From positions 1,860,001 through 1,924,000 of the forward strand of contig NZ_FNRX01000002.1 of NCBI RefSeq assembly GCF_900105195.1: a stretch of DNA of 64,000 nt, in the 5' to 3' direction. The notes under the pieces were generated by a model, which did no database searches, had not been told where the DNA came from, and worked only from the letters and a program-made list of their open reading frames with translations. Positions 27,801 to 36,900 of this stretch are shown here, one piece after another. The stretch's first letter is position 1; each line of letters begins with the position of its first letter. This DNA comes from Rhodococcus pyridinivorans (GTDB taxonomy: Bacteria > Actinomycetota > Actinomycetes > Mycobacteriales > Mycobacteriaceae). Position numbers and translations under genes: made by a program.

Positions 27801-30727
27801 TGTCGTACCACAATTTCACCCTCGACGCGCTCGAGTTGCCGGGCCTGCGGGTCGAACCGCTCGACGCCTCGTCCTCGTCGGTCCGGTTCGACCTCCACGT
27901 CACGATCGTCGACCGCGGCGTGAACGGCGGACCCGGCGGGTTCGACATCGAATTCGGTTACGCCACCGACCTGTTCGACGAGTCGTCCGTCCGCCGCATG
28001 GTCGACCGCTATCTGCGGATCCTGTCGGTCGTCGCCGACGACGCGGACGTCGTGGTCGGCGACATCGACCTGCACGATCCCGACCAGCTCGCCGCCATGC
28101 TCGAAGCATGGGAGGCCGAGCAGGTCGCGGTGGGCCCCGGCCGGACCCTCGCCGACCTGTTCGCCGACCAGGTCCGCTCAACACCGTCGGCCTGCGCGCT
28201 CGTCGATGCGAAGAGCGAACTCACCTACAGTGAATTCGCCACGCGGGTACGCCGTCTCGCACGGATGCTGATCGAACACGGAGTCGGTCCCGAGACGGTC
28301 GTCGCCCTCCCCATCCGTCGTTCGATCGATCTCGTCGTCGCGATGTATGCCGTCGTCGAGGCCGGCGGAGCGTACCTGCCGCTCGACCCCGACCATCCCC
28401 GCGAGCGGATCGAGTACATCGTGGAGTCGGCCGACCCGGCATGTGTGCTCACCACCGGCCGCGACCGGATCGACCTCCCCGGTGACCGCCCGACGATCGA
28501 GGTCGACACGGTCGATCTCGCCGCGTACGACGGTCGCGCCCTGCGGAACTCCGACCGTCTCGCACCCCTGCGCGCCGGGAACGCGGCGTATGTGATCTAC
28601 ACCTCGGGCTCGACCGGCCGTCCGAAGGGAGTCGTCGTCTCGCACGAGGCGATCGTCAATCAGCTGGTCTGGAAGAAGAACGAGTACCGGCTCGGCGAGG
28701 GGGACGCGGTCCTCCTCAAGACCGCCGCGACCTTCGACCTGTCGGTGTGGGAGTTCTGGTCGGCGCCGACCTCGGGTGCGAAGCTCGTCATCGCGTCGCC
28801 CGACGGACACCGTGACCCCGCCTACCTCAACGACTTGATCCGCCGCGAGAACGTGACGACCCTGCACGTCGTCCCCTCGATGCTCGATGCGCTGCTCGAC
28901 GACGCAGAAGGAGAACTGCCGGGTTCGCTACGACGCGTCCTGGCGATCGGCGAGGTACTTCCGGTCGACACCGCGGAGCGCACCCTCGAACACTCCGACA
29001 CGGACCTCGTCAACCTCTACGGTCCGACCGAAGCGGCGGTCTCGGTGACAGCCCACCGAGTCACCGAGACGGCGGAAACATCCGTGCCCATCGGGTCGCC
29101 GATCCCCAACACGCAGGTGTTCGTCCTCGACGACCGCCTGCATCCGGTGCCTCCGGGTGTCGCGGGAGAGCTGTATCTCGCCGGTGCCCAGCTCGCTCGC
29201 GGTTACCTCGGGCGTCCCGAGCTCACCTCCGAACGGTTCGTGGCGAACCCGTTCGGTGCACCCGGTACGCGTCTTTATCGCACCGGCGACGTCGTGCGCT
29301 GGCGGTTCGACGACGACGGGCTGTCGGGCACGCTCGAATACCTCGATCGCGCCGACTTCCAGGTGAAGGTGCGGGGTTTCCGCATCGAACTGGGGGAGAT
29401 CGAATCGGCGTTGCGTGCGCTTCCGCAGGTTCGTGACGCCGTCGTCACTGTGCAGAACGGCGATCGGATCGTGGCATTCGTGGTTCCCGTCGCCGAATCC
29501 CCCGACATCGCGTCGATCCGCGCCGCGCTGACCCGGACACTGCCGTCCTACATGGTCCCCCAGGGCTTCGTCACGCTCGACGTCCTGCCGCTCAACGCCA
29601 ACGGTAAGCTCGACCGCAAGGCTCTTCCGGAAGCGGAGGTCGCCTCGGCGCCGTATCGCGCCCCGCGCAGCCGCACGGAGACGGTCGTCGCCTCGATCTA
29701 CGCGGAAGTGCTCGGTACCCGGGACCGCGTGGGTCTCGACGACGACTTCTTCGGAATCGGGGGCAACTCGCTCAGCGCCGTGAAAGTCGCCGCCCGCTTG
29801 CGGGACGTCCTCGACGCCCACGTCGAATTGCCCTGGCTCTTCCTGTATTCGGGCGTCGAGGAACTCGCCGCCCGGATCGATGCGCACGGTGACTCGGCGC
29901 GAGACGCACTCGGCGACTCGGCGCGAGACGCACTCGGCGACGCAGGCCTGGATCTCGTTCTACCCCTGCGTGCCGGTGGGGAGGGTGCGCCGGTGTTCTG
30001 CATCCATCCCGTGACGGGACTCGCATGGGGCTTCGCCGGTCTCGTCCCGTATCTGGGCGACCGTCCCGTCTACGGCCTGCAGTCGCCCGCCCTCGGGGCG
30101 AGTGGCGCTCTCCCCTCGAGCATCGATGCGTGGGCGGACGAGTACGCCCGGCGTATCCGGGAGATCCACCCGCACGGTCCCTACCATCTCGTCGGCTGGT
30201 CGATGGGAGGCATCCTCGCCCAGGCCGTCGCGATACGACTGCGCCGCGCCGGGCAGGAGGTTCCGACCCTCGCGCTGCTCGACGCCTACCCGGAGACACG
30301 AGGCGCTGCGGCTCCGGAGCGGGCGACCGCACCCACCGTCGCCGAGGTCCTCGGTTTCGGCAGGGACGTCCCGGAGGCCTCGGTGCCCTTCACCGAGCTC
30401 ACCCCCGAGAACGCGCAGAAGATCGTCGAGGGTCTACCGGCCCCGTTCGACGTACTCACCCCGGAGCGGATCGAACGGATCGTCGAGGGTGTGCGTCACT
30501 CCTACACCCTCCTCGCGTCACATCGACCCGAGGTCTACGACGGGGACCTGACGGTCTTCGTCGCCGAGGCCGACCGCTCCGCGTCATCCGCAGAGACGTG
30601 GTACCCGTTCGTGAACGGACTGGTGACCACGCGCGAGGTCCCCGTCTCCCACTGGGACCTCGCCACCCGGAAGGCTTGGGCCGTGATCGGTCCCGCCCTC
30701 GGCCGACGGCTCGATTCGGGGCGCTGA
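24869..30727 (+). CDS. NRPS-4, self-contained two-module synthetase A-T-C-A-T-TE
   Basis: 1952 aa. ATG preceded by GGGGAGGG. After a basic leader (1-39) come A1 40-530 (FDASVLEL, GYGPTETT), T1 540-610, C 626-1070 (HHIAGDG), A2 1088-1590 ([16 protein letters not shown]), T2 1598-1670 (IGGNSL) and a thioesterase 1694-1952 with GWSMGG (Ser about 1778) and SHWD (His about 1928). The T2-TE linker has a 24-bp tandem duplication. NRPS-3 just upstream already ends in a thioesterase, so NRPS-4 has no obvious upstream donor. It looks like an initiating and terminating enzyme for a dipeptide, an iteratively built oligomer or a diketopiperazine; a trans role in the larger line cannot be excluded. A1 pocket D-A-L-F-V-G-G-I-M suggests a hydrophobic residue but is not a known code to me. 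Confidence 0.96.
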   Translation: MTTSAIGPESSPAVSADAHRQRGSRRWNHRLRRRPATALLPHLLAAAVERDPSGIAMLSESGSTTYAELDAASSRLARLLIGRGIGPEDVVALAFVRSPESVVATWAVAKTGAAFVPVDPTYPPDRVEHMVVDSGAVTGLTLSDTASSLPETVEWLRIDAPDVSSEAEALASTPVGFDERRGPLRPDNAAYVIYTSGSTGRPKGVVVTHTGLANFCAEQVERYGLTADSRTLHFASPSFDASVLELLLAVGASSTMVVTPRSVFGGGEFAEFVLQHGVTHAFVTPAALSSVDPSGLGMLNTVVVGGEACPPELVTRWAPGRRFFNGYGPTETTIMSNISDELAPGDRVTIGPPIRNVSESVLDSRLHPVPAGVVGELYVSGPGVARGYHGRPGLTATRFVAAAGGTRMYRTGDVVRGPESADAGIVYVGRNDFQVKVRGFRIELGEIDAALSSFPGVDFAVTLGRPTPAGETRLVAYVHGAGAALDADVLTRHVADLLPAYMVPAAVVVLDRIPLTPSGKVDRAALPEPGITATEFRSPATVSERAIAEVFADVLGVDRVGLDDNFFDLGGNSLLATSVTGRLRTRLGVTVGAAALFEEPTVAGLACRLDATSSGGTVPLVARLRPARLPLSYAQQRMWFLNRLDPESAVYNIPLAVRLAGTLDIDAMRTAFADIVERHETLRTVYPEVDGTGEQRILEPGRVTVDVPVEQVPAEALVERLATVAGRGFDVTAEVPVRAHLFETGTDDHVLMLVMHHIAGDGTSLAPLVRDLVTAYTARAEGRPPAWTPLPVQYADYTLWQREVLGSDDDPGSVAGRQLAYWTEALAGIPDHLDLATDHVRPAILGSGGGTVRTELDGDTYESITALARRTGTTPFMVVHAALAALLARLSNTHDVVIGTPVAGRSAPELDDLVGMFVNMLALRTDVDLGASFTELLDQARRVDIAAFDHADVPFERLVEVLDPVRSPARHPLFQVGLSYHNFTLDALELPGLRVEPLDASSSSVRFDLHVTIVDRGVNGGPGGFDIEFGYATDLFDESSVRRMVDRYLRILSVVADDADVVVGDIDLHDPDQLAAMLEAWEAEQVAVGPGRTLADLFADQVRSTPSACALVDAKSELTYSEFATRVRRLARMLIEHGVGPETVVALPIRRSIDLVVAMYAVVEAGGAYLPLDPDHPRERIEYIVESADPACVLTTGRDRIDLPGDRPTIEVDTVDLAAYDGRALRNSDRLAPLRAGNAAYVIYTSGSTGRPKGVVVSHEAIVNQLVWKKNEYRLGEGDAVLLKTAATFDLSVWEFWSAPTSGAKLVIASPDGHRDPAYLNDLIRRENVTTLHVVPSMLDALLDDAEGELPGSLRRVLAIGEVLPVDTAERTLEHSDTDLVNLYGPTEAAVSVTAHRVTETAETSVPIGSPIPNTQVFVLDDRLHPVPPGVAGELYLAGAQLARGYLGRPELTSERFVANPFGAPGTRLYRTGDVVRWRFDDDGLSGTLEYLDRADFQVKVRGFRIELGEIESALRALPQVRDAVVTVQNGDRIVAFVVPVAESPDIASIRAALTRTLPSYMVPQGFVTLDVLPLNANGKLDRKALPEAEVASAPYRAPRSRTETVVASIYAEVLGTRDRVGLDDDFFGIGGNSLSAVKVAARLRDVLDAHVELPWLFLYSGVEELAARIDAHGDSARDALGDSARDALGDAGLDLVLPLRAGGEGAPVFCIHPVTGLAWGFAGLVPYLGDRPVYGLQSPALGASGALPSSIDAWADEYARRIREIHPHGPYHLVGWSMGGILAQAVAIRLRRAGQEVPTLALLDAYPETRGAAAPERATAPTVAEVLGFGRDVPEASVPFTELTPENAQKIVEGLPAPFDVLTPERIERIVEGVRHSYTLLASHRPEVYDGDLTVFVAEADRSASSAETWYPFVNGLVTTREVPVSHWDLATRKAWAVIGPALGRRLDSGR
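29891..29938 (+). repeat. 24-bp tandem duplication in the T-TE linker of NRPS-4
   Basis: Two identical 24-nt units at 29891 and 29915 encode a repeated Asp-Ser-Ala-Arg-Asp-Ala-Leu-Gly octad. In frame, it lengthens the flexible linker between the last carrier domain and the thioesterase by eight residues. Confidence 0.9.
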
Positions 30728-30753
30728 CCGGCAAGAACTCGATATCTCTGCCA

Positions 30754-30784
30754 CATGGGGCGAACCGCCGAGGGTCGCCCCATG
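30754..30784 (+). terminator. Hairpin after NRPS-4
   Basis: Perfect 10-bp stem CATGGGGCGA / TCGCCCCATG with an 11-nt loop, 26 nt after the NRPS-4 stop. This is the strongest hairpin between the NRPS genes, though no T tract follows. NRPS-5 may therefore have its own promoter in 30785-30908. Confidence 0.55.
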
Positions 30785-30849
30785 CGGGCGTGCCCGAGGC
30801 TCGTCGTAACATGACGCCTTGCCCCGCGATGCTCTAATGGGGCAACTGA

Positions 30850-30870
30850 CCACCCGGTCACAACGGGTGG
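30850..30870. promoter_or_regulatory. Inverted repeat upstream of NRPS-5
   Basis: CCACCC / GGGTGG arms with a 9-nt spacer, about 40 nt before the preferred NRPS-5 start. Possible regulator site or leader hairpin; no independent support. Confidence 0.3.
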
Positions 30871-30908
30871 TCGCGGCCGAAACGGGACGTTCGAGGGAAT
30901 CGGTACCA

Positions 30909-33900
30909 GTGGTGAGTGAGTTCTCGCGCGAGGTCGGCGGGCAGCAGGGGGACGAGGCTCGGACGAACCTCGACGACGTCCGGAACGCCGATCCGGCACG
31001 GACGGACCGCGGCAGCCGGCCCCGTCGGCGCCCTGCCCGGAGGCGCGGACCGCGTGCCGTGCTCCTTCCGCAGTTGCTGGCGGCTGCCGTGGAACGAGAC
31101 CCGGCGGCCACGGCCGTGGTCTTCGGCGACCGTTCCCTGACCTACGCCGAACTCGACGCCGCGTCGTCGCGAACGGCTCGTCTCCTGATCAACCGGGGGG
31201 TCGGCCCGGAGGACGTGGTCGCGGTATCGCTCGCCCGTTCGATCGAGTCCGTGCTCGCGGTGTGGTCGGTCGCCAAGTCGGGCGCGGCATTCGTTCCCGT
31301 CGACCCGAACTATCCGGCAGACCGCATCGAGTTCATGATCGACGACTCCGGTGCACGCCTGGGTCTGACCCGGTCGGCCTCGGTGGCCGCGCTGCCCGAG
31401 ACCGTCGAGTGGATCGCGCTCGACGATCCGCAGACGATCACCGATGCCGACGCTCTGCCGTCCGCTCCCGTGAGCTTCGACGAGCGGGTGCTGCCGCTGC
31501 GGGCCGAGAACCCGGCCTATGTCATCTACACCTCGGGTTCGACGGGCCGGCCGAAGGGCGTCCCCGTCACCCACACGGGCCTCGACGACCTCGCGCAGGA
31601 AGTCGCGGCACGCTTCGATCTGACACCGCAGTCGCGCGTGCTGCACGTGGCGTCGCCGAGCTTCGACGCGTCGGTCTTCGAATGGTTGATGACGATCTCC
31701 GTCGGCGCGACCATGGTCGTCGCACCGCCCACCGTGTTCGGCGGGGACGAGCTCGCCGAACTGCTACGCCGCGAGCGCGTGACGCACGCCGTGATCACCC
31801 CGGCCGTGCTGACCTCGATCGACCCGAGCACTCTGACCGATCTGGAGATGGTGCTCTCCGCTGGTGAGGCATGTCCGCCGGATGTCGTGGAGCGCTGGGC
31901 ACCCGGGCGCCGATTCTTCAACGGTTACGGACCGACCGAGTCGACGATCATGACGCACTGCAGCGGGCCGCTCGAACCGGGACGGCCCGTGACGATCGGT
32001 ACGCCGGTTCGCAATCTGAGCGCGTCCGTCCTCGACGCCCGCCTGAATCCGGTCGCTCCCGGCGTGGCCGGTGAACTGTACGTGTCCGGGACGGCTCTGG
32101 CCAGAGGCTATCGGGGACGCCCCGGTCTGACCGCAGAACGATTCGTCGCAGGGCCGGGCGGTACCAGGCTCTACCGTACCGGCGATCTCGTCCGTACCTC
32201 CCGCGGCACGAACGGCGAATTGATCTACCTGGGACGCAACGACTTCCAGGTCAAGATCCGCGGTTTCCGAGTCGAACTCGGTGAGATAGACGCAGCGCTC
32301 GCCGCCTGTGACGGAGTCGATTTCGCGATGACGGTGGGTCGCGAGACGCCGGCGGGTCAAGCGCAGTTGGTGTCCTACCTGCACTCCTCGGAGGGGGTGG
32401 GGATCGACACCCGCGTGGTTACCGAAGAGATATCGAACGTTCTTCCGTCGCATATGGTTCCGTCGGTGATCGTCGTACTGGACGAGATCCCGCTGACGCC
32501 GTCCGGCAAGGTCGATCGCGCGGCGCTGCCGGACCCCGATCCGGTGACCGTCGAGTTCCGCCCGCCTGTCACGGATACCGAGATCGCTGTCGCCGAGGAG
32601 TTCGCGACGCTGCTCGGCCTGGAACGGGTGGGTCTCGACGGCGACTTCTTCGATCTCGGCGGCAACTCGCTCGTGGCGACTCGGGTGGCGGCCCGGCTCG
32701 GTGAACGCCTCGACACCCGTGTGCCGGCCCGACTGTTGTTCGAGGGCTCGACCGTGGCTGCGCTCGCCGCGCTGATCGAACCCCTCGGCACCGGCGGCCG
32801 TATCCCGCTCACCGCCGGTACGCGGCCCGAGACGATTCCGCTGTCGCTCGCCCAGCAACGGATGTGGTTCCTCAGCCGGTTCGACACCGGCTCGGCAGCG
32901 AACAACATTCCCGTCGCGCTCCGGCTGCGCGGGGCGCTCGACGTCGACGCACTCCGCGCGGCGATCGCCGACCTCGTGGATCGGCACGAAACGCTCCGCA
33001 CCGTCTACCCCGATCGCGACGGGGTGGGCAGTCAGGTGATCCTTCCCCCGTCGGCGGCCACCCCGACTGTGCGTGTCGAGGACGTCCCGGTCTCCGAAGT
33101 GGAGAACCGCGTCCTGCGCACCGTGTCGGCCGGTTTCGACGTGACGACGGAGGTGCCGCTGCGGCTCGAACTCCTGCGGGTCGCGCCCGACGAGCACGTC
33201 CTGGTCATCGTCGTCCACCACATCGCCGCAGACGGGGCGTCCACCGAACCGTTCGTACGCGACCTCGTCACCGCCTACCTCGCCCGCACCGCCGGAGCGG
33301 TCCCCGGCTGGCAACCGCTCGCCGTGCAGTACGCCGACTACACCCTGTGGCAGCGTGCGGTGCTCGGCTCCGAGGACGATCCTGATTCTCCGGTGGCGAA
33401 GGAGATCGCGTACTGGACGTCCGTTCTCGCCGACCTACCGGACCGGCTCGAACTCCCTACGGACCGGCCCCGGCCGGTCGAGGCGTCGGGCCGCGGCGCC
33501 ACCGTCGATTTCGAGATCGATCCGGCACTGCACGCGGCCGTCGCCGAACTCGGCCGGGCAGCGGGATGTTCGCCGTTCATGGTCGTCCACGCAGCCTTCG
33601 CGGTGTTGTTGTCGAGGATCTCGGGCGCACGCGACATCGCGATCGGCACACCCGTCGCCGGGCGTGGCGAGCAGGCCCTCGACGACCTCATCGGCATGTT
33701 CGTCAACACCCTTGTGCTGCGGACCGACATCACGCCCGACCTGACCTGCGCCGAGCTCCTGCACCGGGTCCGCGATACCGACATCGACGCATTCGCGCAC
33801 GCCGATCTGCCGTTCGAGCGGCTCGTGGAGATCCTCGATCCGGTCCGCTCCGCGGGGCACCACCCGCTCTTCCAGGTCGCCCTGTTCTTCCAGAACATGG

Positions 33901-36900
33901 CGCAGCCCGAACTCGCGCTGCGCGATCTCGAGCTCGTACCGGTGGATCTCGGCGGAAGCATCGCCAAGTTCGATCTCCAGCTCACGGTGACCCCCCGGGA
34001 GGTGGACGGGCACCCCGCCGGAATCGGAGCCCAGTTCACCTACGCCACCGATCTTTTCGACGACTCGACCGTTCGCGCCCTGGCGGATCGCTTGGTGTCG
34101 GTGCTCGGAGCCTTCGCGAGCGACGCCGACATCCCGGTCGGGGAGATCGACCTGCTGACCCCGCACGAGCGTCATGCACTCACCGTCGGGGTCAACGCGA
34201 CCGACCATCCGACGGACACGGGGACACTGCTGTCACGTTATCGAGCCCAGGTCGACCGCGTCCCGGGAGCGACCGCGGTCCTCTTCGGCGACGAGTCGCT
34301 CACCTATGCCGAGTTCGACGCACGCGTCAACCGACTCGCGCGGCACCTGATCTCGTCCGGGGTCGGACCCGAATCGCTCGTGGCCCTGGGGATCCGGAGG
34401 TCGATCGATCTCGTGGTCGCCATGTACGCGGTCGTCACCGCCGGCGGTGCCTACGTGCCGCTCGATCCCGACCATCCGGCCGATCGGATCGGTCACATCC
34501 TCGACACCGCCCGACCGGTGTGTGTGCTCAGCATGAGCGCGGACGCCGGCGACCTCCCCGAGGGAATCGCCCCGATCCTCCTCGACACCCTGGAGGCGGA
34601 TGGGTACGACGCGCATCCTGTCCGGGAGGACGAACTGCGCGGCACCGTACAGCCCGCATCACCGGCCTACGTGATCTTCACATCGGGTTCGACGGGACGG
34701 CCGAAGGGTGTGTCCGTCCCCCACGAAGCGATCGTCAACCAGCTCGAGTGGATGGCTGCCGAGTACGACATCGCCGGGAGCGATGTGTACCTGCAGAAGA
34801 CCGCCACGACCTTCGACGTCTCGCTCTGGGGCTACTTCCTGCCACTGCGCACCGGGGGCACCCTCGTCGTGGCGCCGCACGACGCCCATCGCGACCCGGC
34901 CTGGGTGGCGGATGCCGTCACACGCCACCGCGTCACCCTCACCGATTTCGTCCCGTCGATGCTCACCGTCTTCGCCGCACAGGCACCCGCCGGCAGCTGC
35001 GCGAGCCTGCGGCACGTGTTCGTCATCGGAGAGGCACTGCCGCCGGAAACGGTGTCGGCCTTCCGCCGGCTCGGCGATGCGGCGCTCCACAATCTCTACG
35101 GCCCGACCGAGGCGGCGGTCTCGGCGACCTACTGGCCGGCCGACGGCGACGGTCACTCCGTGCCGATCGGTGTGCCCGAATGGAACGTGCAGGTCTACGT
35201 CCTCGACTCGCGTCTGGCTCCCACACCCGTCGGGACGCCGGGTGAGCTGTATCTCGGCGGGGTTCAACTCGCTCGGGGTTACGAGAAGCGCCCCGACCTG
35301 TCCTCCGACAGGTTCGTCGCGAGTCCGCTCGGACGACCGGGGAGCCGGATGTACCGCACCGGCGACCTCGTGCGGTGGCGTCGTACCGCTGCGGGAGAGC
35401 TCGTCCTGGACTATCTGGGTCGCACCGACTTCCAGGTCAAGTTCCGCGGCCAGCGCATCGAGCTCGGCGAGATCGAGACGGCTCTGCTCGGCTGTGCCGA
35501 GGTATCGCAGGCAGTCGCGCTCGTCGTGCCCACATCCACCGGTGAGCAACTGGTCGCGTACGTCGTGCCGGCACCGGGACACACCGTCGACCGGGCGGCG
35601 CTGCTCGATGCGGTGAAGAAGACGTTGCCTTCCTACATGGTGCCCTCGGCCGTCGTCGCGCTCGACGAGTTCCCCTTGAACACCAGCGGAAAGCTCGACC
35701 GCAAGGCCCTGCCCGCACCGGTCTTCGAAGCACGCGAGTTCCGTGCGGCCCGTACCCCGATCGAGGAGATCGTGGCAGGTGTCTACGCCGACGTGCTCGG
35801 CGTGGCCCGGGTGGGTGCCGACGACGACTTCTTCGAACTCGGCGGCAACTCGCTCGTCGCGACGCGCGTCGCATCACGGATCTCCGACGCACTCGGCACG
35901 AGGGTCCCGGTTCGGGAACTGTTCGAATCGCCCACGGTCGCGGCGCTGGCCGTGCGCCTCGAATCACACGGAACAGGTGAGGACCGGCCCCGTCTCGAGG
36001 CCCGGCCCCGTCCCGAGCGCGTGCCACTGTCGCTCGCACAGCAGCGCATGTGGTTCCTCAACCGATTCGATCCGGAATCGCCGGCCTACAACCTGCCGGT
36101 GGCGCTCCGGATCACGGGATCTCTCGACGCCCGGGCTCTCGAAGCCGCGGTCGCCGACGTGATCGATCGGCACGAAATCCTGCGCACCGTCTACCCGGAG
36201 TCCGAGGACGGTCCGGTGCAGGTCGTGCTGCCGGCGGCCGGGTCCGTTCCCGATCTGACACCGGTCGAGATCGTCCCCGGTGATCTCGAGACCGCCGTCA
36301 CCGCGCTGGCCATCGCCGGATTCGACGTCACAACCGATGCCCCGCTTCGTGCCAGGCTGTTCCGCCTGGATGCCGACGACCACGTGCTCGCGTTCGTCGT
36401 CCACCACATCAGTGCCGACGCGTCGTCGATGGCGCCGCTCACCCGCGACCTGATGACCGCGTACATGTCGCGACTCGCAGGTGAACGTCCGTCGTGGACG
36501 CCGCTGCCGGTGCAGTACGCCGACTACAGCCTGTGGCAACGCGAGGTGCTCGGCTCCGAATCCGATGCGGATTCCGTCGCGGCAGCGCAGATCCGGTACT
36601 GGGTCGAGACCCTCGACGGTCTTCCCGACCAGCTGGAACTGCCGATCGACCGTCCCCGCCCACCGGTGCAGTCCCTGCGGGGCCGCCGCGTTCCGTTGCG
36701 GATCCCGGCGGACGTGCACTCCGCGCTGTCGTCTCTCTCGCGCGAGCGCGGGGCGTCGCTGTTCATGACGTTCCATGCAGCGCTCGCGGTCCTCCTGTCA
36801 CGATTGAGCGCGAGTTCCGACGTCGCGGTCGGCACGCCGATCGCGGGTCGCGGCGAGGCCCGGCTCGACGACGTCATCGGCATGTTCGTCAACACGCTCG

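Noticed and set aside
30819..30908. NRPS-5 start at 30819 or ATG 30837
   Set aside because: These codons lack a good ribosome-binding site and overlap the intergenic inverted repeat; GTG 30909 follows GAGGGA at proper spacing.
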